This document shows positions 7,544 through 17,845 of a stretch of DNA of 64,000 bases, piece after piece. The notes below the pieces were generated by a model. It saw nothing but the letters and a program-made list of their open reading frames with translations, did not search any database and had not been told where the DNA came from. Each line of letters starts with the position of its first letter. Within the stretch, counting starts at the first letter, position 1. A program made the translations under genes and the position numbers. This DNA comes from Bog-473 sp963834405 (GTDB lineage Bacteria; Actinomycetota; Acidimicrobiia; Acidimicrobiales; RAAP-2), in NCBI GenBank assembly GCA_963834405.1, contig CAWIBX010000001.1:186001-250000 (forward strand), in the 5' to 3' direction.

Positions 7544-8605
7544 TCAGTCCGACTCCTTGCGGAAGTGCGGCGCCTCGTGGTGCTCGTGGTGCTGGCGCTC
7601 CATCTCCTCGTCCCGGGTGAGCTGACGCTCGAGGTCGTCGGGCTCGGTCGGCTGCGGCAACAGGTCGGTCACCGCCGTCTCCGCCTCCGCCTCGTCCCCG
7701 TCTTCCTCTTCCTCCGGAAGTTCTTCCGGTGCGGTCCCGACGGGCGGGGTCGACTCGTCTGCGCCCGCCTCCACGTCCGGCTCCACCACCACGTCGACGT
7801 CCACGTCCGCGTCGATGTCAGCGTCCGCATCCGCGTCCGCGTCCGACTCGAAGGTCTCAGCCCGGCGCCGTCCGCCTCCGGCCGTGATGAGCCGGCGGGG
7901 ACCGCCCTGGCCCGAGGTCTCCCCGACGGCCATAGCGGCCTCACGGGTGATCTTGTCCTCGATGGAGACCTTGTAGGGGAGGATGTCGCCCTTGTAGATC
8001 CACACCTTGACGCCGACGCGGCCTGCCGTCGTGCGCGCCTCACGGAACCCGTAGTCGATGTCGGCCCGGAGCGTGTGCAGGGGGACCCGCCCCTCGCGGT
8101 ACTGCTCCTTGCGCGACATTTCGGATCCGCCGAGACGGCCCGAGCACTGCACCTTGATGCCCTGGGCCCCGGCCTTCTGCACGGTCTGGATGGCCCGCTT
8201 CATGGCCCGCCGGAACGCGACCCGACGCACCAGCTGGTCACAGATGCCCTGGGCGATGAGCGCGGCGTCGAGCTCGGGCTGCTTTATCTCCTGGATGTTG
8301 AGCTGAATCCGGTTCTGCAGCCCCGTGATCTCTTCGAGCTTCTTCTTGAGCCGGTCGGCCTCGGCGCCGCGGCGGCCGATGACGATGCCCGGCCGGGCGG
8401 TGTGGATGTCGACGCGCAGGCGGTCACGCGTGCGCTCCACCTCGATGCGGCTGACCGCGGCCGCCTCGAGCTGTGTCATGAGGTAGTCGCGGATCTTCCA
8501 GTCCTCGACCACGAACTCCTTGTAATGACGCTCCTCGAACCAGCGGGACTTCCAGTCCGTCGTGATCCCGAGCCGGAAGCCGTAGGGGTTTACCTTCTGG
8601 CCCAT
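7544..8605 (-). CDS. rpsC: 30S ribosomal protein S3 with a long acidic C-terminal tail
   Basis: S3 lines the mRNA entry channel. Residues 1-212 are canonical: MGQKVNPYGFRLG, the KH-type segment around IVIGRRGAEADRL (~74-86) and the C-terminal domain with GVKVWIYKGDILP. About 130 residues follow, including aspartate/alanine and aspartate/valine repeats (DADADADADIDADVDVDV), a glutamate-rich stretch, and a histidine-containing end. Typical bacterial S3 is 210-275 residues; this is 353. It is encoded directly after rplV. Confidence 0.95.
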   Translation of the reverse strand: MGQKVNPYGFRLGITTDWKSRWFEERHYKEFVVEDWKIRDYLMTQLEAAAVSRIEVERTRDRLRVDIHTARPGIVIGRRGAEADRLKKKLEEITGLQNRIQLNIQEIKQPELDAALIAQGICDQLVRRVAFRRAMKRAIQTVQKAGAQGIKVQCSGRLGGSEMSRKEQYREGRVPLHTLRADIDYGFREARTTAGRVGVKVWIYKGDILPYKVSIEDKITREAAMAVGETSGQGGPRRLITAGGGRRRAETFESDADADADADIDADVDVDVVVEPDVEAGADESTPPVGTAPEELPEEEEDGDEAEAETAVTDLLPQPTEPDDLERQLTRDEEMERQHHEHHEAPHFRKESD

Positions 8606-9412
8606 TCAGTTGCCCTTCTCGTCCTCGGCGGCGTCATCGGTGGCGTCGTCCGTCGCATCTTCTGTTGTGTCCTTGTTGGCCTTCGTTGCCTTCGTGGCCT
8701 TGGTGGCCGGCGCGGCCTCGGCCGCCTTCGTGGCCTTGGTCGCCTTGGTGGCGGCCTTCTTCGGCGGGGCCGCCTTGGCGGCCTTGGTGGCCTTGGCCGC
8801 CTTCTTCGCCGGTGCGGGCTCCTCTTCGTCCCCGCCGGCCTCGGCCTCTTCAGTCTCCGTCGCGTCGGTTGCGATCTCGTCGACCAGCGCCTCGTCGGTC
8901 GCCGCCTTCTCGGCCTCCGCCGCCGCCTGAGCAGCCCGGCGACGAGAGAGGCGGCCCGACAGGTCGGCCCGCCGGCGCGACGCGTCGACCCGGCGCGACC
9001 GGTTCGCACTCACGGCCTCCATGCGCTTACGCCGCAGCTCCAGGCGATCGGCCGGCAGCCGGCTCACAATGATGGTGATGTGGCATGTCCGCTTGCGAAT
9101 ACGGGTGGCCCGCCCGCGGGCCCGCGGGCGCCAGCGCTTCATGGTGGCGCCCTCGTCGGCGTAGCAGGCCGCGACGTAGAGCACCTCTGGGTTCTGCGAG
9201 TCGTTGTGGGCCGCGTTGGAGACGGCCGAGGTGAGGACCTTGCCGATGACCTCGGCAGCCTCGCGTTCGGTGCCGGTCAGGATCTCGGCCGCGCGTTGGA
9301 CGTCCTCGCCCCGGATGAGGTCGAGGACCTGGCGCGCTTTCGATGCCGACAAGCCGCAGTAGCGGTGGACGGCCCGCGTCCCGGGGCGCTCGTTGGTCTT
9401 GGTGGCGGTCAT
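8606..9412 (-). CDS. rplV: 50S ribosomal protein L22 with a histone-like C-terminal tail
   Basis: L22 lines the nascent-chain tunnel. Residues 1-130 form the normal protein (HRYCGLSASKARQVLDLIRG, GATMKRWRPRARGRATRI, CHITIIVSRLP). Residues ~131-268 are a low-complexity tail: an alanine/glutamate helix, then lysine/alanine repeats (PAKKAAKATKAAKAAPPKKA) resembling histone H1 or HU tails, then an acidic TEDATDDATDDAAEDE end. The usual length is 110-150 residues. It overlaps rpsS by 4 nt (ATGA) and abuts rpsC. Confidence 0.94.
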   Translation of the reverse strand: MTATKTNERPGTRAVHRYCGLSASKARQVLDLIRGEDVQRAAEILTGTEREAAEVIGKVLTSAVSNAAHNDSQNPEVLYVAACYADEGATMKRWRPRARGRATRIRKRTCHITIIVSRLPADRLELRRKRMEAVSANRSRRVDASRRRADLSGRLSRRRAAQAAAEAEKAATDEALVDEIATDATETEEAEAGGDEEEPAPAKKAAKATKAAKAAPPKKAATKATKATKAAEAAPATKATKATKANKDTTEDATDDATDDAAEDEKGN

Positions 9413-9687
9413 CGCCGGGCTCCGCGCTCCTGACCCGCGTGGTAGCGGAAGGTCCGGGTCGGGGCGAACTCGCCAAGCTTGTGGCCCACCATGGACTCGG
9501 TCACATACACCGGCACGTGGCGGCGGCCGTCGTGCACGGCGATGGTGTGGCCGACCATGTCGGGAATGATCGTGGACCGGCGGGACCAGGTCTTTATGAC
9601 CTTCTTCTCCCCGCTGGAGTTGAGGACGTCCACCTTCTTGAGCAGGTGGTCGTCGACAAACGGGCCTTTCTTCAGGCTACGCGGCAT
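9409..9687 (-). CDS. rpsS: 30S ribosomal protein S19
   Basis: S19 binds 16S rRNA in the small-subunit head. The 92-residue product starts MPRSLKKGPFVDDHLLKKV and contains WSRRSTIIPDMVGHTIAVHDG and VGHKLGEFAPTRTFRYHAG, matching the family from end to end with no extension. It lies 18 nt after rplB and overlaps rplV by 4 nt. Confidence 0.98.
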   Translation of the reverse strand: MPRSLKKGPFVDDHLLKKVDVLNSSGEKKVIKTWSRRSTIIPDMVGHTIAVHDGRRHVPVYVTESMVGHKLGEFAPTRTFRYHAGQERGARR

Positions 9688-9705
9688 GGCTCCTCAACCC
9701 CCGTC

Positions 9706-10542
9706 CTATCGCCGCGCCCCGCGGGTGCGGCGCCGACGGACGATCATCGAATTGGACTTCTTGTTGCGGGAACGGGTGCGCCCCTCGGGCTTGCCCCACG
9801 GCGACACCGGGTGGCGTCCACCGGAGGACTTGCCCTCGCCCCCGCCGAGCGGGTGGTCGACCGGGTTCATGGCGACGCCACGCGTTTGCGGGCGCTTCCC
9901 CTTCCAGCGGTTGCGCCCGGCCTTACCCACCTTGACCAGTTCCGCCTCGGCGTTGCCCACGACGCCGAGGGTGCCCCGGCAGTCGATGGAGACCCGGCGC
10001 ATTTCAGTGGACGGGAGCCGCAACGTGGCGAACGCGCCCTCCTTGGCCACGAGCTGGACGCTCATGCCGGCGCCGCGGGCCATCTTGCCGCCGCCGCCCG
10101 GCCGCAGCTCGACGTTGTGGATGGTGGAACCCACCGGGATGTAACGCAGCGGCAGCGCGTTCCCCGGCCTGATGTCGGCCCCCTGGCCGCTCTGCAGCAC
10201 GTCGCCGACGCGGACGCCCGCGGGGGCCAGGATGTAACGCTTCTCGCCGTCCGCGTAGTGCAGGAGCGCGATGCGCGCGTTGCGGTTGGGGTCGTACTCA
10301 ATGGAGGCCACCTTGGCCGGGATCCCGTCTTTGTTCCGGCGGAAGTCGACGATGCGGTACTGCTGCTTGTGACCGCCGCCGCGGTGGCGCGAGGTCTTGC
10401 GGCCGTAGTTGTTGCGCCCGCCGCTCTGCGGGTTGGGCGCGAGCAGCGACTTCTCGGGGCGGGTGCGGGTGATCTCGGAGAAGTCCGAGACGGTCTGGAA
10501 CCGCCTTCCGGCGCTGGTGGGCTTGCGTGAGCGAAGTGGCAT
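9706..10542 (-). CDS. rplB: 50S ribosomal protein L2
   Basis: L2 is essential for subunit association and peptidyl transferase function. The 278-residue product shows KSLLAPNPQSGGRNNYGRKTSRHRGGGHKQ, the OB and SH3-like domains, and the near-C-terminal GVAMNPVDHPLGGGEG with the conserved histidine. The length is normal and no tail is present. It is flanked by rplW (13-nt gap) and rpsS. Confidence 0.98.
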   Translation of the reverse strand: MPLRSRKPTSAGRRFQTVSDFSEITRTRPEKSLLAPNPQSGGRNNYGRKTSRHRGGGHKQQYRIVDFRRNKDGIPAKVASIEYDPNRNARIALLHYADGEKRYILAPAGVRVGDVLQSGQGADIRPGNALPLRYIPVGSTIHNVELRPGGGGKMARGAGMSVQLVAKEGAFATLRLPSTEMRRVSIDCRGTLGVVGNAEAELVKVGKAGRNRWKGKRPQTRGVAMNPVDHPLGGGEGKSSGGRHPVSPWGKPEGRTRSRNKKSNSMIVRRRRTRGARR

Positions 10543-10555
10543 TAACGGGTTCCGA

Positions 10556-10852
10556 TCAGCGCTCGAACAGGTCGATGGAGTCGTCGGGATGCAGCGTCAC
10601 AATGGCGCGCTTGGTGTTGGGGCGCCGCCCCTTCACGTTGGTGCGCCGGTTGCGCGTCGCCTTCCCCTTGCGGTTGAGGGTGTTGACATTGGTAACCCGG
10701 ACGCCGAAGGCCTGCTCCACGGCGTGGCGCACGTCGATCTTCGTGGCCCGGCGGTCGATGATGAAGGTGTAGACGCTCTGCTCCATGAGGGCATAGCTCT
10801 TCTCGGAGACGACCGGGCGGATCAGCACGGACATGGCGTCACGCCTCGTCAT
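10556..10852 (-). CDS. rplW: 50S ribosomal protein L23
   Basis: L23 forms the docking site for trigger factor and SRP at the tunnel exit. The product is 98 residues (MTRRDAMSVLIRPVVSEKSYALME...). The ATG at 10852 has a GGAGGA element about 5 nt upstream but overlaps the end of rplD by 14 nt. A second in-frame ATG at 10834 (92 residues) begins 4 nt after the rplD stop and is a reasonable alternative. VSEKSY, TFIIDRRATKIDVRHAVE and the GRRPNTKRAIVTL end are diagnostic. Confidence 0.93.
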   Translation of the reverse strand: MTRRDAMSVLIRPVVSEKSYALMEQSVYTFIIDRRATKIDVRHAVEQAFGVRVTNVNTLNRKGKATRNRRTNVKGRRPNTKRAIVTLHPDDSIDLFER

Positions 10853-11885
10853 CGGAGTCCTCCGTCTCGGTCTCCGCGTCCGTCGCGTCCTCGCTCACGG
10901 CGTCCTCGCTCGGCTCGGACTCTGCCGCGGCGGTGGCCTTCCTCGTCCGCCGGGTTCTCGTCTTGGCCGGGGCCTCGGGCTCGGTCTCGTTCTCGGATTC
11001 CGAATCGTCGTCGGCGTCCGCCGCCGCCCTCTTGGTGGCCTTCGCCGCCTTGGTCGCCTTCGCCGCCTTCTTGGCCGGCGCGGCCTTCTTGGCCGCGGCC
11101 GCTTCCTCTTCCGCCTCGGCCTCGGCTTCCGCAGCCCTGGCCGCGCTGCGGGTCCGGGCCTCGGCCCGCGCCGTGTCCCCGTCGACGCGGCCCTCGTGGG
11201 TGCCGGAGAACGCCCCTTCTGACGTGGGCAGAGTGCGGTCGGAGAAGAGCAGCCAGTCGCTGCGCACCACGTCGTGGGCCGAGAGCTCGGCGTGGGTCGT
11301 GATGCTGGCCTCGGGGATGTTGCGGAAGGAGAGCGCGACCTCTATTTCGTCCTGGGCCAGGACGACGAGGACCGACCCGTTCAGCCTGAGCTTGCGCAGA
11401 ATGGTCACCGCGCCGCGGGTGTCGGGCTCCTCGATCTGCCAGTCGTCTATGACGGCGACCCGCCCCAGGTCGGCCCGGTCGCTCAGCGCCGAGAGCAGGG
11501 CCAGGCGCACCATCTTCTTGGGTGTCTTCTGCGCGTAGTCGCGTGGCTTGGGCCCGAGGGCGATGCCGCCTCCGTTCATGGACGGCGAGCGTGTGGAACC
11601 CTGGCGGGCTCGGCCCGTGCCTTTCTGGCGGTACGGCTTGGCGCCGCCGCCGCGCACCTCGGCGCGCGTGCGGGTCGAGTGCGTGCCCGACCGGCTGGCC
11701 GCCAGCTGCGCGGTGACCACCTGGTGCAGCACGTCCCGGTTGGGCTCCAACCCGAAGATCGTCGGCTCCAGGTCCACCTTGCCAATGTCGTGGCCCGCCG
11801 CGTTGCGCCGCGTCGCGGAGCGCGTCACCGGAGCCGGCCGCTCCTTCTTCATGGTGTTCCGCAGAACGGTGCCGGTCGCGCTCAT
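10839..11885 (-). CDS. rplD: 50S ribosomal protein L4 with a long charged C-terminal tail
   Basis: L4 contributes a loop to the exit tunnel and in E. coli represses the S10 operon. The core occupies residues ~1-220 (QLAASRSGTHSTRTRAEVRGGG, KPYRQKGTGRARQGS, ARSDWLL-type end). The remaining ~125 residues are low complexity: alanine/glutamate helix, lysine/alanine repeats (KKAAPAKKAAKATKAAKATK) and an acidic serine-rich end. Its lysine/alanine section resembles that of L22 nearby. The family length is about 200-220. It overlaps rplC by 4 nt (ATGA). Confidence 0.94.
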   Translation of the reverse strand: MSATGTVLRNTMKKERPAPVTRSATRRNAAGHDIGKVDLEPTIFGLEPNRDVLHQVVTAQLAASRSGTHSTRTRAEVRGGGAKPYRQKGTGRARQGSTRSPSMNGGGIALGPKPRDYAQKTPKKMVRLALLSALSDRADLGRVAVIDDWQIEEPDTRGAVTILRKLRLNGSVLVVLAQDEIEVALSFRNIPEASITTHAELSAHDVVRSDWLLFSDRTLPTSEGAFSGTHEGRVDGDTARAEARTRSAARAAEAEAEAEEEAAAAKKAAPAKKAAKATKAAKATKRAAADADDDSESENETEPEAPAKTRTRRTRKATAAAESEPSEDAVSEDATDAETETEDSDDEA

Positions 11886-12541
11886 GAGCGGCCTCCGGCG
11901 TTGCTCGGCGTCTTCACCGAATTGCGCAGAACGACGACACTGCCCCGGGACCCGGGTACCGCGCCCTTCACGAGGACCAGCTGGCGCTCCGGGTCAGCGG
12001 AGACGACCTCGAGGTTCAGCGCCGTGACCTGGGTGCCGCCCAGCTGTCCGGCCATGCGGGTCCCCTTGAAGACCCGCGACGGCGTGGCGCAGGCGCCGAT
12101 GGCACCGGGCACCCGGTGGCTGCGGTGGTTGCCGTGCGACGCACCCTGGCCGCTGAAGTTGTGCCGCTTCATGCCCCCGGCGAAGCCCTTGCCCTTGCTC
12201 ACCGCGATGGCGTCGACCCGCTCGCCGGCCTCCCACATGTCGGCCGCCAGTTCCTGGCCCACGGCGTAGTCCGCGACGTCGTCGAGCCGCAGCTCCACCA
12301 GAGCGCGTCCGGGCTCTACACCCGCCTTGGCGTAATGGCCGGCCGCCGGCTTGGAAAGTGTCGAGCCGCGGCGGAAGCCCCACGTGACCTGCAGCGCGGC
12401 GTAGCCGTCCGTCTCGGGCGTCTTGACCTGGACCACGCGCACGGGCGCGACCTTCAACACCGTCACCGGTACGGCGCGGTTGCGGTCGTCCCAGATCTGG
12501 GTCATGCCGACTTTCTCGCCGACGATCGCCTTGCTTGCCAC
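11882..12541 (-). CDS. rplC: 50S ribosomal protein L3
   Basis: L3 nucleates large-subunit assembly. The 219-residue product starts at GTG 12541 (ASKAIVGEKVGMTQIWDD), with an AGAGAGGA ribosome-binding site about 4 nt upstream. KGKGFAGGMKRHNFSGQGASHGNHRSHR and GTRMAGQLGGTQVTALNLEVV are diagnostic. The frame is open further upstream but that sequence lacks family similarity. Unlike the usual S10 operon, rplC is separated from rpsJ by ~500 bp and may have its own promoter. Confidence 0.95.
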   Translation of the reverse strand: MASKAIVGEKVGMTQIWDDRNRAVPVTVLKVAPVRVVQVKTPETDGYAALQVTWGFRRGSTLSKPAAGHYAKAGVEPGRALVELRLDDVADYAVGQELAADMWEAGERVDAIAVSKGKGFAGGMKRHNFSGQGASHGNHRSHRVPGAIGACATPSRVFKGTRMAGQLGGTQVTALNLEVVSADPERQLVLVKGAVPGSRGSVVVLRNSVKTPSNAGGRS

Positions 12542-12583
12542 GTGTCCTCTCTTTGCGCCGGGTTTTCCCGTGCGCACGCAGAC

Positions 12584-12610
12584 GCTCCGCCCGGGAATCC
12601 CGAGCGGAGC
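12584..12610 (-). promoter_or_regulatory. Stable hairpin in the rplC leader
   Basis: Seven base pairs (GCTCCGC with GCGGAGC) enclose a CGGG-AAT-CCCG inner stem. It lies 43 nt upstream of the rplC start. A second small hairpin (CGGG-TTTT-CCCG, 12559-12570) follows it. There is no U-run, so an intrinsic terminator is unlikely; a regulatory or spacer role is possible. Confidence 0.5.
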
Positions 12611-12803
12611 GCTCGACTGGTTCGGCGTGAGGTCCCGGCTGCGTAGGCCGACGATCACGCACGTCTGTTGTGCGGGCGGCACGGATGTACCACCTGAAAC
12701 GCCTCTGAGCTGCCGAAATCGGCGGCTCACGAGGTTACACCATGGGTGCCCCCCCTGCCAGGCGTCCGGCCTGCGGGTCTAGGCGGGCCGTACTACAGAG
12801 AAA

Positions 12804-12833
12804 ACTCTAAGCGTACCCGTTTATGCTTTCGAA
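12804..12833 (-). promoter_or_regulatory. Candidate promoter for the rplC-adk gene block
   Basis: In a locally AT-rich patch the minus strand reads TTCGAA, an 18-nt spacer, then TAGAGT. These are only partial matches to -35 and -10 boxes. The position, just downstream of the iterated repeats and ~260 nt upstream of rplC, makes it the best promoter candidate in the gap. Evidence is sequence inspection only. Confidence 0.35.
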
Positions 12834-12849
12834 AATACCCTTCCGGGGG

Positions 12850-12965
12850 GAGACGTCCTCGCCCCTCAATCCGGAAGAGACATCCTTCCCGGAACCGGGG
12901 GGCGACGTCCTCGCCTCTCAATCCGGAGGAGACATCCTCCCCCGGAACCCGGGGGAGACGTCCTC
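12850..12965. repeat. Five iterated 26-27 bp repeats between rpsJ and rplC
   Basis: An 11-bp core of the form GAGACRTCCTC (third copy GCGAC) begins at 12850, 12877, 12902, 12929 and 12955, at spacings of 27, 25, 27 and 26 bp. Copies alternate between GACGTC and GACATC. The larger unit is about 52 bp, repeated 2.3 times with an intervening CTCAATCCGGA block. The array occupies most of the left half of the 497-bp gap between rpsJ and rplC. Confidence 0.85.
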
Positions 12966-12978
12966 GCCCGAAGCAGCC

Positions 12979-13003
12979 GGCCCCGGCCCCGGCCCCGGCC
13001 CCC
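12979..13003 (-). repeat. GGGGCC hexanucleotide repeat, possible G-quadruplex
   Basis: On the coding (minus) strand four runs of at least four G are separated by CC, i.e. four tandem GGGGCC units. It begins 36 nt after the rpsJ stop codon. Four G-tracts with 2-nt loops meet the usual G-quadruplex pattern, and the transcript would carry it. Confidence 0.75.
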
Positions 13004-13038
13004 GCCGGACGGACCCCCGCCCGACCGACCGACAAACC

Positions 13039-13365
13039 TCAGGCCGTCTGGATCTTGATCTCTATGTCCACCCCGGCCGGCAGGTCCAGGCGCTGGAGCG
13101 AGTCCACCGTCTTGGGCGTGTGCTCCACGATGTCGACCAGCCGCTTGTGGACCCGCATCTCGAAGTGCTCGCGCGAGTCCTTGTACTTGTGCGGCGACCG
13201 GATCACCGTGTAGCGGTGCTTGTCCGTGGGCAGGGGCACCGGCCCGAGCACCTTGGCCTGCGTCCGCAAGACCGTCTGGACGATCTTCTCGGTCGACTGG
13301 TCGAGGATCTCGTGGTCGTAGGCCTTCAGCCTGATGCGGATCTTCTGCTTCGGGCCGTCGGCCAT
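13039..13365 (-). CDS. rpsJ: 30S ribosomal protein S10
   Basis: S10 is a small-subunit head protein and also a partner of NusB/NusG in antitermination. The 108-residue product contains KIRIRLKAYDHEILDQSTEKIV, GPVPLPTDKHRYTVIRSPHKYKDSREHFEMR and the RLDLPAGVDIEIKI end. It follows tuf by 25 nt, so it is the last gene of the str transcript here, and it is separated from rplC by a 497-bp repeat-rich gap. Confidence 0.97.
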   Translation of the reverse strand: MADGPKQKIRIRLKAYDHEILDQSTEKIVQTVLRTQAKVLGPVPLPTDKHRYTVIRSPHKYKDSREHFEMRVHKRLVDIVEHTPKTVDSLQRLDLPAGVDIEIKIQTA

Positions 13366-13390
13366 GGTCTCGCTCCCTCGCCCCGACCGA

Positions 13391-14578
<1,188 letters not shown>

Positions 14579-14684
14579 CGCCTCGCTACTCCCTGCTCCT
14601 TGTCGGTGCCACGGTGGCCCCGACGCTGTCTCTCTGTTCCGTTCTGTCTATTAACTGTTGTGTGGTCCGCTATTCAGTGGTCCG

Positions 14685-14738
14685 GGGCTCCATGGGCTCC
14701 ATGGGCTCCATGGGCTTCCGGGGCTGCCCGGGCCACCC
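14685..14738. repeat. Six tandem 9-bp units, fusA-tuf intergenic region
   Basis: Units read GGGCTCCAT three times, then GGGCTTCCG, GGGCTGCCC and GGGCCACCC, giving consensus GGGCTNCCN. The array ends exactly at the fusA stop codon. Confidence 0.88.
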
Positions 14739-16838
<2,100 letters not shown>

Positions 16839-16859
16839 GGCGCGTCGAATACCTCTCCA

Positions 16860-17330
16860 CTACCAGCGGTAGTGGGCGAAGGCGCGGTTGGACTCCGCCA
16901 TCTTGTGCATGTCCTCGCGGCGCTTCACGGAGGCGCCGATGTTGTTCGAGGCGTCGAGGATCTCGCCGGCCAGGCGCTCGGCCATGGTCTTCTCGCGCCG
17001 CTGGCCGGCGTAGGTGGTCAGCCAGCGGATGGCCAGCGTCGTGGCGCGGCGGGGCCGCACCTCGACGGGCACCTGGTAGGTGGCGCCACCGACGCGGCGG
17101 CTCTTCACCTCGACCTCGGGGCGCGTGTTCTCGACGGCGCGCTTGAGCGCCGTCACGGGGTCGCCCCCGGACTTCTCCTGCACCTGCTCGAGCGCGGTGT
17201 AGACGATGCGCTCGGCCAGCGTGCGCTTGCCGCGCGAGAGCACCTTGTTGACGAACTGGGTGACCAGCACGGAGCGGTACACCGGGTCCGGCGCCAGCTC
17301 CCGGCGGGTGGCGGGTCCGTTGCGGGGCAC
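16860..17330 (-). CDS. rpsG: 30S ribosomal protein S7
   Basis: S7 nucleates 30S head assembly. The 156-residue product starts at GTG 17330 (PRNGPATRRELAPDPVYRS) and contains FVNKVLSRGKRTLAERIVY, GGATYQVPVEVRP and HKMAESNRAFAHYRW, all standard. The GTG shares one base with the rpsL stop (TAGTG). The longer in-frame ORF overlaps rpsL and is rejected. Confidence 0.97.
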   Translation of the reverse strand: MPRNGPATRRELAPDPVYRSVLVTQFVNKVLSRGKRTLAERIVYTALEQVQEKSGGDPVTALKRAVENTRPEVEVKSRRVGGATYQVPVEVRPRRATTLAIRWLTTYAGQRREKTMAERLAGEILDASNNIGASVKRREDMHKMAESNRAFAHYRW

Positions 17331-17701
17331 TAGGACTCCTTCTTGGCGCCGTAGCGGCTGCGGGCCTGGGCGCGCTCGCGCACGCCCGACGTGTCGAGCG
17401 CCCCGCGCACGACCTTGTAACGGACGCCCGGGAGGTCCTTCACCCGGCCGCCGCGGACCAGGACGATGGAGTGCTCCTGGAGGTTGTGCCCCACGCCGGG
17501 GATGTAGGCCGTGATTTCCACGCCCGAGGACAGGCGCACGCGGGCCACCTTGCGCAGCGCCGAGTTCGGCTTCTTGGGGGTGGTGGTGTAGACGCGGGTG
17601 CACACCCCCCGCCGCTGGGGCGCGCCCTTCAGGGCGGGGGTCTTGGTCTTGGTCACCTTGGCCTCCCGTCCCTTGCGGACGAGCTGGGCGATTGTGGGCA
17701 C
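17330..17701 (-). CDS. rpsL: 30S ribosomal protein S12
   Basis: S12 controls decoding accuracy and is the streptomycin target. The GTG start at 17701 gives the canonical PTIAQLVRKGR beginning and 123 residues, with an AGAGGA element 5 nt upstream. TPKKPNSALRKVARVRL and GHNLQEHSIVLVRGGRVKDLPGVRY are present. The lysines associated with streptomycin sensitivity (K in TPKKPN and in RVKDLPG) are present. An in-frame ATG at 17731 would add nine residues but lies at the base of a leader hairpin. Confidence 0.96.
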   Translation of the reverse strand: MPTIAQLVRKGREAKVTKTKTPALKGAPQRRGVCTRVYTTTPKKPNSALRKVARVRLSSGVEITAYIPGVGHNLQEHSIVLVRGGRVKDLPGVRYKVVRGALDTSGVRERAQARSRYGAKKES

Positions 17702-17731
17702 GCGCTTCCTCTCAGTGCGAAGTTGTGGCAT

Positions 17732-17774
17732 CCATGTGCAAGGCGCCTCGCGCGCCGGCCGAAGCCGCACATGG
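17732..17774 (-). ncRNA. Three-way junction RNA in the rpsL (str operon) leader
   Basis: On the minus strand CCAUGUGC (17774-17767) pairs with GCACAUGG (17739-17732). Inside, GGC-UUCG-GCC and GGCGC-GCGAG-GCGCC form two perfect stems. Only two unpaired bases lie at the junction, and one loop is a UUCG tetraloop. It sits between the promoter (17785-17812) and the ribosome-binding site of rpsL. An autoregulatory role (S7 or S12 binding) is inference. Confidence 0.75.
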
Positions 17775-17784
17775 CAGAAAGGAA

Positions 17785-17812
17785 ATTATAGCGGTCGCCT
17801 GGGGGTCTGCAA
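17785..17812 (-). promoter_or_regulatory. Promoter of the str operon
   Basis: A perfect TATAAT (17790-17785) is preceded at 16 nt by TTGCAG (17812-17807). Transcription would start about 17778, giving a leader of about 77 nt before rpsL that contains the three-way junction. This is the strongest promoter-like sequence seen in the window. Confidence 0.75.
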
Positions 17813-17845
17813 TCGCGAGACCCCTGACGGGGACACCGCCCGGTA

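Noticed and set aside
2458..9433. Many long open frames on the plus strand opposite ribosomal genes
   Set aside because: They overlap well-supported genes, have skewed arginine/glycine/histidine composition, and show no family motifs.
11882..12730. A 282-residue L3 starting upstream at 12730
   Set aside because: The first 63 residues have no L3 similarity and cover the leader hairpins; GTG 12541 has a Shine-Dalgarno and the family-typical beginning.
12850..12965. CRISPR array in the rpsJ-rplC gap
   Set aside because: Repeats are only ~11 bp with variable bases, the intervening segments are themselves repetitive, and no cas gene is present.
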